Part shown: in pieces, positions 19,413 through 29,508 of the stretch
How positions within the stretch are numbered: the stretch's first letter is position 1
Layout: each line of letters begins with the position of its first letter
Assembly: GCA_002897895.1 (NCBI GenBank)
Contig: BDSY01000041.1
Location: 1-64,000 of the forward strand
DNA from: a bacterium BMS3Abin06
GTDB lineage: Bacteria; Nitrospirota; Thermodesulfovibrionia; UBA6902
Length of the DNA: 64,000 nt
Reading direction: 5' to 3'
Notes under the pieces: model-generated
What the model was told of the DNA's origin: nothing
Database searches by the model: none
What the model saw: the letters and a program-made list of their open reading frames with translations, nothing else
Translations under genes and position numbers: made by a program

Positions 19413-21290
19413 ATGCTTTTAGAAAATATTAAAAGTCCGGAAGATATTAAAGACCTCCCGATCCCTGAGCTGAAAGATCTCGCAGAGGAGCTGAGGGATA
19501 CAATTATAGAGACCGTTGCAACCAACGGCGGACACCTTGCATCGAATCTCGGCACCGTAGATATTACTATAGCCCTTCATTATGTCTTCAACTCTCCCAC
19601 AGATAAAATAATATGGGATGTCGGGCATCAGGCTTATGCGCATAAACTCCTTACAGGGAGATTCAATGCATTCCCGACTATAAGAAAGTACGGCGGCATC
19701 TCCGGTTTTCCAAAAAGGGCTGAAAGCCCTCATGATGCCTTTGGTACGGGCCACAGCTCAACGTCGATTTCCGCAGCCCTTGGAATTTTAGAGGGGAGGG
19801 ACCAGAACAAAGAGAAATTCAATGTAATTCCTGTCATAGGTGACGGCGCTTTAACCGCGGGTCTTGCATTTGAAGGCCTGAACAATACAGGACATTTAAA
19901 GAAAAACCTCATAGTCATACTCAATGATAACGAGATGTCGATCTCTCCCAATGTCGGAGCTCTTTCCGCTTACCTGCGCAGAATGATGATGGGTGATTTA
20001 TACACGAAACTTAAAAAGGAGACAAAACTCTTTCTGGAGCGCATCCCTGCTGTTGGTGAACCGGTCCTCAAGATAGCGCAAAAAGCGGAAGGTACGGTAA
20101 AAGGACTTGTTGTCCCGGGGTTATTGTTTGAAGAACTGGGTTTTCAATATGTCGGCCCTGTGGATGGACATAAAATTGATTCACTTATTGAAACATTAGA
20201 AACATTTAAAGATTTTCCGGGACCGGTTCTGATACATGCAATCACAAAAAAAGGCAAGGGATATAAGCCGGCAGAGAAGCATCCGGGACTCTTTCACGGA
20301 ATCGGTCCGTTTAACATTGAGACAGGAGAACAATTTTCGTCATCAAAAAAATCATACAGTGAAATCTTCGGCAGTTGTCTTACAAAACTCGCACAGGATG
20401 ATGATCGTATCATTGCCATCACTGCCGCGATGACTGAAGGTACAGGCCTTTCAGAATTTGTGAGAACATTCCCGAAGAGATTTTATGATGTCGGAATTGC
20501 CGAACCCCATGCGGTTACTTTTGCCGCAGGACTTGCAACACAGGGGCTGAAACCCGTTGTGGCAATCTATTCAACATTCCTGCAGAGGGCATATGACGAG
20601 ATCGTGCATGACGTATGCCTGCAAAACCTGCCGGTGGTCTTTGCTATTGACAGGGCAGGTATTGTCGGGGATGACGGACCTACACATAACGGGACATTCG
20701 ACCTCTCTTATCTCAGGCATATCCCGAACCTGGTTGTTATGGCCCCTAAAGACGGATATGAGTTCAGATGCATGATCGGGAAGGCTTTATCTCTTGACGC
20801 GCCTGTCGCAATAAGGTATCCAAGAGGCACTGTAACCGACGGTCGGGAGAATGACGAGCTGCAGGATATCCCGGTCGGCAAATCTGAAGTTATATGCGAA
20901 GGGCAAGACATACTGATCATTGCTGCAGGAAATACCGTTACCCCTTCGGTTGATGCTTCCGGACTCCTTAAGGAAACTGATATTAATGCGTGCGTAATCA
21001 ATGCGAGATTTATAAAGCCCATAGATATGGATATGATCTCAGCCCGTGCAAGAGAGATTAAATATGTTCTCACGGTTGAGGAAAATGCTGTTTCAGGCGG
21101 CTTTGGAAGCGCTGTACTGGAAAAGCTTGCAGATGCCGGGGTCGAAGGGGTGAAACTTAAAATACTCGGACTTCCGGACAGGTTTATTGAACAGGGCCCG
21201 CAAACTTTGTTAAGGCAGAAACTGGGAATAGATGCAGAAGGAATTGCAAGAGAGGCGTTAACCCTGGTTCGTAGTATTCATCATGCCTGA
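19413..21290 (+). CDS. dxs: 1-deoxy-D-xylulose-5-phosphate synthase
   Basis: GHQAYAHKLLTGR, GDGALTAGLAFEGLN, YSTFLQRAYDEIVHDVCLQNLPVVFAIDRAG. Confidence 0.97.
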   Translation: MLLENIKSPEDIKDLPIPELKDLAEELRDTIIETVATNGGHLASNLGTVDITIALHYVFNSPTDKIIWDVGHQAYAHKLLTGRFNAFPTIRKYGGISGFPKRAESPHDAFGTGHSSTSISAALGILEGRDQNKEKFNVIPVIGDGALTAGLAFEGLNNTGHLKKNLIVILNDNEMSISPNVGALSAYLRRMMMGDLYTKLKKETKLFLERIPAVGEPVLKIAQKAEGTVKGLVVPGLLFEELGFQYVGPVDGHKIDSLIETLETFKDFPGPVLIHAITKKGKGYKPAEKHPGLFHGIGPFNIETGEQFSSSKKSYSEIFGSCLTKLAQDDDRIIAITAAMTEGTGLSEFVRTFPKRFYDVGIAEPHAVTFAAGLATQGLKPVVAIYSTFLQRAYDEIVHDVCLQNLPVVFAIDRAGIVGDDGPTHNGTFDLSYLRHIPNLVVMAPKDGYEFRCMIGKALSLDAPVAIRYPRGTVTDGRENDELQDIPVGKSEVICEGQDILIIAAGNTVTPSVDASGLLKETDINACVINARFIKPIDMDMISARAREIKYVLTVEENAVSGGFGSAVLEKLADAGVEGVKLKILGLPDRFIEQGPQTLLRQKLGIDAEGIAREALTLVRSIHHA

Positions 21291-22035
21291 AAAGACCGCA
21301 AAAAAAGTCCGCCTCGATAAATTATTATTTGAAAAAGCCATTGTTGAAAGCAGGGAAAAAGCGAGGGCAGTAATATTGGAAGGCAATGTCCTTGTAAACG
21401 GCATGGTTGTTGACAAGGCAGGCGCTCTTGTAAAACCCGATGCTGCTTTATCGGTAAAAAGTAAAATGCCGTATGTAGGCCGCGGGGGATTAAAGCTTGA
21501 ACACGCAATAGAATATTTCGGCATTGAAATTAAAGGCAAAACAGCAATGGATGTCGGCGCTTCAACAGGAGGCTTTACCGACTGTCTTTTGCAGCACGGC
21601 GCTAAAAAAGTTTATGCAATTGACGTGGGTTACGGGCAGTTTAGCTGGATATTGCGAAATAATGATAAAATCGTCCTGCTCGAAAAAACCAACATAAGGT
21701 ATCTTGACAAGGCTCTCATTTATGATGAGATAGACATTGCAACCATAGACGTATCATTCATCTCGCTCCTGAAGGTTTTGCCAAAAGTTCTGGAATTTCT
21801 GAAACCCTCAGGAGAGATAGCGGCGCTGATAAAACCGCAGTTTGAAGCAGGCAGAAAAGACGTGGGCAAGGGCGGCGTAGTCAGAGATGAGAAGAAACGG
21901 CTTGAGATTATTGAAAAGATTAAAAATGAATCGGAAAAAATGGGAGTTGAAGTTAAGGGAATCACAGAGTCACCACTCAAAGGCCCAAAAGGAAATGTGG
22001 AGTATTTTATATATTTAAAGAAAAAACAGGTATAA
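21283..22035 (+). CDS. tlyA: TlyA-family rRNA methyltransferase / hemolysin-like
   Basis: S4 domain start RLDKLLFEKAIVESREKARAVI; AMDVGASTGGFTDCLLQHGAKKVYAIDVGYGQ. Confidence 0.94.
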   Translation: MPEKTAKKVRLDKLLFEKAIVESREKARAVILEGNVLVNGMVVDKAGALVKPDAALSVKSKMPYVGRGGLKLEHAIEYFGIEIKGKTAMDVGASTGGFTDCLLQHGAKKVYAIDVGYGQFSWILRNNDKIVLLEKTNIRYLDKALIYDEIDIATIDVSFISLLKVLPKVLEFLKPSGEIAALIKPQFEAGRKDVGKGGVVRDEKKRLEIIEKIKNESEKMGVEVKGITESPLKGPKGNVEYFIYLKKKQV

Positions 22036-22165
22036 GATTGAAAAATTCCCTTTATTTAATGATAGTTCTATCAAAAAATCCTTAATATTTCTTCGTTATC
22101 AGCGTATTCCCCCCTGTCCTTACCGGCAGTTTAAGCTTTATCTTTTTTGTGCCGAATAAGTCTGT

Positions 22166-22639
22166 ATGCAGACATTAGAGACTATTGAAAGCCTAAGCAG
22201 CAGACTGAAAGAAGTATTCAAGTTTTTCAAGACCCTGTCCGGTGATGAAATCCAGGTTTTTTTAAGTTTCTGTGACAACAGGCAGGTAGATAAAGGAAAG
22301 ACTCTCTGGCAGGAAGGAGACAGCGACAATTACGCCGCCTTTGTCATATCCGGGAAATTAGGCATAAAAAAGAAGACGGAGTTCGAGGGGAAATATATGA
22401 TTGTCGGCACCTTTGCAAGGGGAACCGTTGTCGGCGAACTTTGCCTCCTCACGGATCATCCAAGATCCGTTACAGCGGTTGTGCTTGAAGCCGCCGACTT
22501 AGTGATCCTTACCAGCAGCAACTTTGAGAAGCTTATAACAGAACGGCCCATGCTGGGGTTAAAGCTTCTCAAACATATTTTTTTAGTGACATCCAGACGT
22601 CTCAACAGATCTACCGACCGGATAGCCAGGATATTTTAA
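22166..22639 (+). CDS. Cyclic nucleotide-binding domain protein
   Basis: KGKTLWQEGDSDNYAAFVISGKLGI...GTVVGELCLLTDHPRSVTA. Confidence 0.85.
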   Translation: MQTLETIESLSSRLKEVFKFFKTLSGDEIQVFLSFCDNRQVDKGKTLWQEGDSDNYAAFVISGKLGIKKKTEFEGKYMIVGTFARGTVVGELCLLTDHPRSVTAVVLEAADLVILTSSNFEKLITERPMLGLKLLKHIFLVTSRRLNRSTDRIARIF

Positions 22640-22677
22640 AGGCAATAGTGATTTAATCAAAGACGTAATACGGGATA

Positions 22678-23466
22678 ATGCTGAATTATTTTGAAAAATT
22701 GGGCGCTGATACCCTTTATCATCTGAATCAGACCGGGAGAATGGGGATATTCCTCTTTTATTCCCTGCTGAGCATAATAAGGCCTCCTTACAAGATTTTT
22801 CCAATTATAAAACAGACCTATGTTATCGGTGCGCTTTCAATATTCGTGATTATTTTCACAGGCGCCTTCAGCGGCATGGTTCTCGGACTTCAGGGCTATC
22901 ATACCCTCAGCAAATTCGGGGCAGAGGGCCTTCTGGGTTCTGCCGTCGCCCTGAGCCTCATCAGGGAATTAGGGCCTGTCCTGGCAGCTCTTATGGTAAC
23001 AGGCCGCGCCGGGTCCGCCATTTGTGCGGAGATAGGAATTATGCGCATTTCAGAACAGGTCGATGCCCTTGAATGCATGGCAATTGATCCGCATAAATAT
23101 ATCATTGCCCCTAAATTCATTGCAGGAATAATCTCCCTGCCGCTGCTGACCGCAATTTTTGATGTGACAGGGATAATGGGCGGATATTTAGTGGGGGTCG
23201 GCATGCTGGGCGGCAATGCAGGAACTTATTTTTCAAGTATGTATAAAGATGTGGAGTTCAGCGACATCTACATGGGACTTGTGAAGTCTCTCTGTTTCGG
23301 TGTACTGATTATATGGATTTGTGCTTCCAAAGGCTACTATGTCCATCTGAACAGGGGGGGCGGATTCGGGGCCGAGGGTGTGAGCTCGGCAACCACCAAT
23401 GCCGTGGTTTTATCATCGGTCAGTATACTTTTATTTGATTATTTTTTAACATCGGTGCTTTTATGA
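22678..23466 (+). CDS. mlaE: MlaE-family lipid ABC transporter permease
   Basis: GALSIFVIIFTGAFSGMVLGLQGYHTL, ELGPVLAALMVTGRAGSAICAEIG. Confidence 0.94.
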   Translation: MLNYFEKLGADTLYHLNQTGRMGIFLFYSLLSIIRPPYKIFPIIKQTYVIGALSIFVIIFTGAFSGMVLGLQGYHTLSKFGAEGLLGSAVALSLIRELGPVLAALMVTGRAGSAICAEIGIMRISEQVDALECMAIDPHKYIIAPKFIAGIISLPLLTAIFDVTGIMGGYLVGVGMLGGNAGTYFSSMYKDVEFSDIYMGLVKSLCFGVLIIWICASKGYYVHLNRGGGFGAEGVSSATTNAVVLSSVSILLFDYFLTSVLL

Positions 23467-24233
23467 ACGATAACGCGATTGTTGAATTAATTGATATAAA
23501 AAAATCATTCGGCTCACAGCAGGTTTTGCGGGGAGTCAACCTCAGGATCATGGAAGGAAAAACAACTGTTATTGTTGGTGGAAGCGGGCAGGGGAAGAGC
23601 CTGATTATCAAACATATATTAGGGCTTGTTACGCCGGACAGCGGAAGGGCGCTGGTATACGGGAAGGAATTAAATAAAATCAGCAAAAAGGAACTGAAGG
23701 ATATCAGGACTAATTTCGGCGTCCTCTTTCAGAATTCCGCACTCTTTGATTCAATGACGGTTTATGATAACGTTGCGCTTCCGCTGAGAGAGAGGACGAG
23801 GATTACAGAAGAGGAGACTGAAAGAATCGTCAATGAGAAACTGAAAATGATGGACGTTGAAGGCACTAATAAGAAGTATCCCGCACAACTCAGCGGGGGC
23901 ATGAAAAAGAGGGTCGGTCTTGCACGTGCTCTTGTACTGGACCCTAAGATTGTTTTTTTTGATGAGCCGACAACGGGCCTGGATGCTGCAAAGAGCAATG
24001 AGATATACCGAGTATTTTCCAGGACTCAAAAAAAATTGGGCTATACATCCGTTATTGTCAGCCATGATGTGCCGAAGATATTTAAACTGGCCGATTATGT
24101 AGCCTTACTGCACAACGGAATTGTGCGGGATTGTCTGACCCCTGATGAATTTCAGCTTTCAGATGATCCGGTAATCAAAGACTATGTCGAAACAACGATG
24201 GGGCCGGTTTATTCAAGTGAAATGGAGGTTTGA
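23463..24233 (+). CDS. mlaF: MlaF-family ABC transporter ATPase
   Basis: Walker A GGSGQGKS, LSGGMKKRVGLARAL, Walker B VFFDEPTTGLD. Confidence 0.94.
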   Translation: MNDNAIVELIDIKKSFGSQQVLRGVNLRIMEGKTTVIVGGSGQGKSLIIKHILGLVTPDSGRALVYGKELNKISKKELKDIRTNFGVLFQNSALFDSMTVYDNVALPLRERTRITEEETERIVNEKLKMMDVEGTNKKYPAQLSGGMKKRVGLARALVLDPKIVFFDEPTTGLDAAKSNEIYRVFSRTQKKLGYTSVIVSHDVPKIFKLADYVALLHNGIVRDCLTPDEFQLSDDPVIKDYVETTMGPVYSSEMEV

Positions 24234-24234
24234 T

Positions 24235-24675
24235 ATGAAAAAGATAAATATTGAGACAGGTGTGGGAATTTTCTTAATTGCCGGGCTTCTCTGCCTCGGG
24301 TACCTTTCAGTAAAGCTGGGAGATGTAAATCTTTTCGGTAGTGACAGGTATCTTGTCAGTGCGCGTTTTGCGAATGTATCCGGCCTTAAGGAAGGCGCAA
24401 GTGTAGAAGTTGCGGGCGTTTCTGTAGGTAAAGTCTCGAAAATCAATCTGGATGATTACGAAGCCCTGGTGGAGCTGGAAATAGATCCTGATATCAAGCT
24501 TCAGGAAGATGCCATTGCCTCAATAAGGACTCAGGGTATCATTGGTGATAAGTATGTAAAGATTAAGGTTGGAGGTTCCGAAGAGTATATTGACGAGGGT
24601 GGAGAATTGCTGGAGACCGAGTCGGCTATTGAATTGGAAGAACTTGTCAGTAAGTATATCTTTGAGAAGGAATAG
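24235..24675 (+). CDS. mlaD: MlaD/MCE-family protein
   Basis: MKKINIETGVGIFLIAGLLCLGYLSVKLG...ASVEVAGVSVGKV; internal start preferred over 24184. Confidence 0.92.
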   Translation: MKKINIETGVGIFLIAGLLCLGYLSVKLGDVNLFGSDRYLVSARFANVSGLKEGASVEVAGVSVGKVSKINLDDYEALVELEIDPDIKLQEDAIASIRTQGIIGDKYVKIKVGGSEEYIDEGGELLETESAIELEELVSKYIFEKE

Positions 24676-24732
24676 ATAGATAAGAAAACCCCGTTCAGGT
24701 AATGAAATTAATAAATATATAAGAGGTGAATT

Positions 24733-25350
24733 ATGAAATTAAGAAAGACTCTGTTATTTATGATTGTTGCAATATACAGCTTGAGTTTTCCTGCTGCGAA
24801 AGCCGCTGCAAACACGCCGACAGATGCTGTTAAATATACAGTAGACTCTGTTCTAAACCTATTAAAAGATAAAGAGCTGTCTGCTCCCGACAAAAAAGAG
24901 GAGAGGCGCACCAGGATAAGCTCTTTAATAAGAGAGCGATTTGATTTCAGGGAAATGGCCAGGCGTTCTCTGGCGAGACACTGGAAAAAGAGAACGCCTG
25001 AGGAGGAAAAGGAGTTTGTAGCTATTTTTTCCGACCTTTTGGAGGCGTCTTATATCAGCAAGATTGAGGCATATACAGATGAAAGAGTTACATTTGATAA
25101 AGAGGTAATTAAAGGTAAAGGCAAATACGGAGTAGTCAGTACTACTATCGCGACAAAGGCCGTTGATATTCCGATTGATTATAAAGTTAAATTCAAAAAC
25201 GGCAAGTGGTGGATCTATGACGTTGTGGTAGAGGGAGTCAGTTTCGTCAGTACTTACAGAAGCCAGTATAACAAGGTTATCGTTAAAGAATCTTTTGCGA
25301 AATTGATACAGAGAATGAAGAATAAACTCAATGAAGTAAATGCCATATAA
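24733..25350 (+). CDS. mlaC: MlaC/Ttg2D-family periplasmic lipid-binding protein
   Basis: Signal peptide; FDFREMARRSLARHWKKRTPEEEKEFVAIFSDLLEASYI, downstream of mlaEFD. Confidence 0.92.
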   Translation: MKLRKTLLFMIVAIYSLSFPAAKAAANTPTDAVKYTVDSVLNLLKDKELSAPDKKEERRTRISSLIRERFDFREMARRSLARHWKKRTPEEEKEFVAIFSDLLEASYISKIEAYTDERVTFDKEVIKGKGKYGVVSTTIATKAVDIPIDYKVKFKNGKWWIYDVVVEGVSFVSTYRSQYNKVIVKESFAKLIQRMKNKLNEVNAI

Positions 25351-25764
25351 TTGAAATATCTCACACCGGCAGTGCCTGGGGAAAATCATATACTGATTGT
25401 TTCTAATTGAGTCCCTTTGTAAATTTTATAAATATAACACCCTGCGGTTTCTGCCGCAGTTCCATGTTTATGAGGATATTATTGTAGAGATCAAATCAAA
25501 GTCACGGATAAACGTAGAGAAAGTTATGGTCGAGCCTTTAGAGAAAAGATAAACCTCTAAATTAATCACATGGTAAGACCGCATAGGATAGAAATATGAA
25601 GGTGCTGTATATCATATGCGAGAAGAACGAGCGGGGTCTTGATTTTGTGCATTTAATCGTTTCAGCACTTTTGCAAGTGTGCTCTTCCCCTGCTTGATTT
25701 TAGCCGCCCGTGTTTCTGTTTGTCAGATCACGGCTTTGCCACAGGCTTTGGCTTAAGCCCCTAC

Positions 25765-25805
25765 TGCCGGCTCCAGGCAAAACCTCACGCTTTCGCCCTT
25801 GCCAT
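25765..25805 (-). repeat. Dispersed structured fragment, GUGA-capped hairpin, related to 7735-7785
   Basis: Minus strand GGGCGAAAGCGTGAGGTTTTGCCTGGAGCC versus GGGCAAAACCGTGAGGTTTTATCCGGAGCC. Confidence 0.45.
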
Positions 25806-26062
25806 CGTCTTGTACTTCTGCTAATATCAATAAAATCCTATTAACAGGGTTCATGTATAGGGGAATTGGTTTCATTATTTCCGAAACCTCACCCCATTAG
25901 TTCACGCCCATACCGGGCGTAAACAGTTTCGTGTGCCTAATGCAGATCAGCGGTGTTGATTTGGATCTGAATTGTTTTATTGTTTCCAATCGTTTCATTT
26001 GCGTGTTTTTTTCATGGTCTGTATAAGTGATGCAGTCTTAGCTTAAAATAAAGGAGGAGATA

Positions 26063-26269
26063 ATGACTACTATCCAAATCAAGAAAATGTCTACTATTGA
26101 GCGCTTACAAGTGATGGAAGAACTATGGGATGCTTTATGCCATGAAGAGCAAGAAATAAAATCCCCGGCATGGCATGGAAAAATTCTTAAAGAAAGAAAA
26201 AAGAAAATTGAAAGCGGTGAAGCTGAGTTCATTTCTATTGATGAACTAAAAGCAGGCGTCCGCCGATGA
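26063..26269 (+). CDS. Addiction-module antitoxin component
   Basis: STIERLQVMEELWDALCHEEQEIKSPAWHGKILKERKKKIESGEAEFISIDELK typical of TIGR02574-like proteins. Confidence 0.88.
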   Translation: MTTIQIKKMSTIERLQVMEELWDALCHEEQEIKSPAWHGKILKERKKKIESGEAEFISIDELKAGVRR

Positions 26270-26577
26270 AAGTAAGGAAAGTAATTGCCTTAAAAGAAGT
26301 AGTAGTGGATTTGGAAGAAGGACGACGTTTTTATGATGAAAAAGAACAAGGTGTTGGTGACTATTTCTTTGATAGTTTAATTTCTGACCTTGAATCTTTA
26401 AAACTTTATGCAGGAATTCATAGTAAACGGCTTGGTTTTTATCGAATGTTTTCAAAGAGATTTCCATTTGCTATTTACTATGAAATTAACAAGGATATTG
26501 CAAGTGTTGTTGCTGTTTTGGATATGAGACGCCATCCTTCCTGGATTCGTGGAAAATTGGATAAAAGAAAAAGCTGA
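26266..26577 (+). CDS. RelE/ParE-family toxin
   Basis: 4-bp overlap with antitoxin; FPFAIYYEINKDIASVVAVLDMRRHPSWI. Confidence 0.88.
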   Translation: MKVRKVIALKEVVVDLEEGRRFYDEKEQGVGDYFFDSLISDLESLKLYAGIHSKRLGFYRMFSKRFPFAIYYEINKDIASVVAVLDMRRHPSWIRGKLDKRKS

Positions 26578-26602
26578 TCGGATAAGCCCCCCGCTTGAAA
26601 AC

Positions 26603-26674
26603 GATACTGCTTTTGTATATGCTGTTCTTGATTGTCGCCGAAGCCCCGCATGGATAAGGAAAAAGCTAAGATAA
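26603..26674 (+). pseudogene. Remnant C-terminus of a second RelE/ParE toxin
   Basis: DTAFVYAVLDCRRSPAWIRKKLR* parallels DIASVVAVLDMRRHPSWIRGKLDKRKS* of the upstream toxin. Confidence 0.75.
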
Positions 26675-26751
26675 CAAGAGCAACCCTTTTACGTTATCTT
26701 TTAAAAAAGGCCACTTGACATTACCCAATGTGATACTATAATATCACTATT

Positions 26752-27009
26752 ATGAAAACTGAAATAGTAACAACATTAAAAAGACAAGCTACAAAAATCC
26801 TTGCAGAGTTGCATGAAACGAAAGAAACAGTACTGATTACCGAGCACGGAAAGCCTTCTGCTTATCTGGTTGACGCTGACGCATTTGAAATGATGGAAAA
26901 TCGAATGCAGATTCTCGAAGGCATTGCCAGAGGTGAACGGGCAATATTGGAAAACCGGGTTTTGAAGCATTCTGATGCAAAGCGGAAAATGAAAAAATGG
27001 CTCGTCTGA
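26752..27009 (+). CDS. Phd/YefM-family antitoxin
   Basis: TLKRQATKILAELHETKETVLITEHGKPSAYLVDADAFEMMENR. Confidence 0.9.
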   Translation: MKTEIVTTLKRQATKILAELHETKETVLITEHGKPSAYLVDADAFEMMENRMQILEGIARGERAILENRVLKHSDAKRKMKKWLV

Positions 27010-27317
27010 TCTGGACGGAACCCGCACTACTCGATCTCGAAGAAATTGCTGAATATATTGCGCTGGATAATCCGAGTGCTGCAAAAAAACTTGTGCGAAC
27101 GGTCTTTCAAAAGCTTGAACGTCTTGAGCAACATCCTCAATCCGGTCGCAAACCACCTGAAATAAAAAAGACCTCTTACAGAGAAGTGATTCTTGATCCA
27201 TGTCGCATTTTCTACAGGATTGACAAGAAAGATATTTATATTCTGCATGTGATGCGGGGAGAACGCCGGCTACGAAAGTACTTATTGGAAGAACGAAGAA
27301 AAGAAATACAAAGCTAA
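26997..27317 (+). CDS. RelE/ParE-family toxin
   Basis: IWTEPALLDLEEIAEYIALDNPSAAKKLV...YREVILDPCRIFYRID. Confidence 0.93.
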   Translation: MARLIWTEPALLDLEEIAEYIALDNPSAAKKLVRTVFQKLERLEQHPQSGRKPPEIKKTSYREVILDPCRIFYRIDKKDIYILHVMRGERRLRKYLLEERRKEIQS

Positions 27318-27424
27318 TCGGATATCGGGGGCGGTTCCCAAAGCACGTTGGCCCGTAGGCGGACAATAATATCAGAGACATCACAAGATACCCCTTTGGG
27401 GCGAACGATTCAACGACGCTTGCG

Positions 27425-27480
27425 GTGGAATTATGCACTCAGGGGGATTCGATAGAAGACGCCATTTTAAAAAAGCTAAA
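27425..27480 (+). pseudogene. HicB-like antitoxin remnant
   Basis: ELCTQGDSIEDAILKK resembles the HicB TQGDTxEEAxxN motif; body absent and MITE B follows. Confidence 0.5.
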
Positions 27481-27511
27481 TGTTGTTTTTATTTTGCAAA
27501 AAGTTCAAGAA

Positions 27512-27661
27512 CTCGACAGTACCGAGTTCTGTCATTCCGGCTTGTCCGGAATCTATAACCCTTTGATTTTCCCGGATTCCCGACAGGCGGGAATGACAAC
27601 TGCGTGGTCATGACGTTTTCTTTAGAATCAACATGTTAAAAGAGAACTCGGTACTCTTAAG
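27512..27661. mobile_element. MITE family B, copy 2 (150 bp)
   Basis: Near-identical to 53792-53941; flanking direct repeat AAGTTCAAGAA. Confidence 0.92.
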
Positions 27662-27863
27662 TTCAAGAAATGAAATATTATATTGTCCCCATTAATTGTT
27701 TTCATGACATCGATAATTTTTTTATTGACACGGAAATAAATTAGTGATACATTCTCTAAAAGAAAGAGGAGTCATTTATTCCTCTCAGTTTTAAAGAAAC
27801 AAAATTCTATTTACATCAAATAACTAAAATAGACTTTCTAAGAAGGGGAAGGGGCGATCTTAA

Positions 27864-28193
27864 ATGGAAAAAAGGGGTGCTAAGAGAAAACCTGTAAGTT
27901 TAGAGGCCAAACTTATCTGTAACGGCAAAGATTATCCTGCGTTTATAGAGAATATTTCCGAATGTGGTTTACATATGATAACTGCCTCAAAGAAGAGCAT
28001 AATGTCTTTTATTCCTGAAATGCAACTTAACTTAAAATTTCAATCCCCTTCAGGAAATAAAACAGATCTGTATTGCGAGATAAGATGGGTACATATAAAT
28101 AAAACTCCAATCCATGGTTTAACATACAGAATGGGTACGGAAATTTTGGAACAACCTCCGGAATACATGGATTTTTTCAACACTCTGAAATAA
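27864..28193 (+). CDS. PilZ-domain protein
   Basis: KRGAKRKPVSLEAKLICNGKDYPAFIENISECGLHMIT. Confidence 0.8.
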   Translation: MEKRGAKRKPVSLEAKLICNGKDYPAFIENISECGLHMITASKKSIMSFIPEMQLNLKFQSPSGNKTDLYCEIRWVHINKTPIHGLTYRMGTEILEQPPEYMDFFNTLK

Positions 28194-28214
28194 GTCCTGA
28201 TAAACCTTTACGTC

Positions 28215-29507
28215 TTAATCAAACTTTCCAATACAAAGACAGGCATTCTGCCCGCCAAAACCAAAGGAATTTGAGATAGCAATTTTGTGTTCTTTTCTTC
28301 TGGCCTCGTTAGGCACGTAATCGAGGTTACACTTCGGGTCGCGGGATTCATGATTTATGGTAGGCAGGATGATTGAGCGGTTGATTCCCGCGATAGTCAG
28401 AATACACTCAATCGCGCCTGCTGCGGCTATGGCATGGCCGAGCATTGACTTGTTTGAGCTTACCGGGATTTGATTTGCTCTCTCTCCGAATACTTCTTTT
28501 ATCGCCCGTGTTTCAGTCAGATCATTTTGTGTGGTGGATGTCCCATGTGCATTAATATAATCAATATCATCCGGGCTTAATGATGCATCTTCCAGGGCGG
28601 CCTTCATGGCTATTACAGCTCCTAATCCTTTAGGGTGAGTGTCGGTTATCCTGTATGCGTCAGCAGAAGAACCGTAGCCCTTCAGCTCTCCCAATATCCG
28701 GGCGCCTCTTGAACGGGCATGCCCCAGCTCTTCCAGGATCAGGGCGCCGGCGCCCTCTGACATGACAAAGCCGTTTCGCCTCCGGTCAAAAGGTCTGGAT
28801 GCCTTCTGTGGTTCGGTATATTTTTCACAAAGCGCTTTTAATAAAATGAAGCCGATCATGCCCGGAAAGTCTATTGTCGCTTCACAGCCGCCGGCAATCA
28901 TCACATCACATTTATTGTCCTGAATTAGTCTGATTGATTCTCCAATCGCCTGAGAGCCCGCTGCACAGGCTGAAACAGGGGAAAGGAGAGGGCCCTTGCA
29001 ATTGAATAGAATTGCAAGCAGGGACGGCGCTACATCAGGTTTTCTCCTGAAAAAATGAAGGTACGGATAACCGCCTGCCTTCATCAGACCATTCATGTCC
29101 CAGTTTCCTTCACCACCATAAAATTTGAGAAGGAATTTGATATTTTCTACAGAAGGGTTATCGCCGTGAGAACCGATTGAGACGCCTATCCTGCTGCGGT
29201 TTTCGATTTCATCAAGCCCTGACTGTTTTGCAGCCTCTGATGCGGCAATCCTCATCAGCCTCAGACCGCGGGATGAAAATTTTCTTAATTTCCGGTCTGA
29301 ATTCCTTTCAAATTCCTCAATCCATTTGTTGTCAACTTCACCTGCAATCCGGCAGGGTAGGCCTGTGGTATCAAAAGAGGAGATGTAATCGATACCGGAA
29401 AGACCTTTGCTGCAATTTTCAAAGGTTTCTTCAGTGTTTTTCCCTGAAGCGGTAATCATGCCGTAACCGGTAATGACAACCCTTCGTTTAGAACAGGTAA
29501 CAGACAT
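28215..29507 (-). CDS. Beta-ketoacyl-ACP synthase (FabF-like)
   Basis: VSACAAGSQAIGE (Cys), NAHGTSTTQND (His), NKSMLGHAIAAAGAIE (Lys/His). Confidence 0.94.
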   Translation of the reverse strand: MSVTCSKRRVVITGYGMITASGKNTEETFENCSKGLSGIDYISSFDTTGLPCRIAGEVDNKWIEEFERNSDRKLRKFSSRGLRLMRIAASEAAKQSGLDEIENRSRIGVSIGSHGDNPSVENIKFLLKFYGGEGNWDMNGLMKAGGYPYLHFFRRKPDVAPSLLAILFNCKGPLLSPVSACAAGSQAIGESIRLIQDNKCDVMIAGGCEATIDFPGMIGFILLKALCEKYTEPQKASRPFDRRRNGFVMSEGAGALILEELGHARSRGARILGELKGYGSSADAYRITDTHPKGLGAVIAMKAALEDASLSPDDIDYINAHGTSTTQNDLTETRAIKEVFGERANQIPVSSNKSMLGHAIAAAGAIECILTIAGINRSIILPTINHESRDPKCNLDYVPNEARRKEHKIAISNSFGFGGQNACLCIGKFD

Positions 29508-29508
29508 A

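Noticed and set aside
27425-27613. 62-aa ORF as a real gene
   Set aside because: Its C-terminal half is read from MITE family B and its N-terminal half looks like a HicB remnant.
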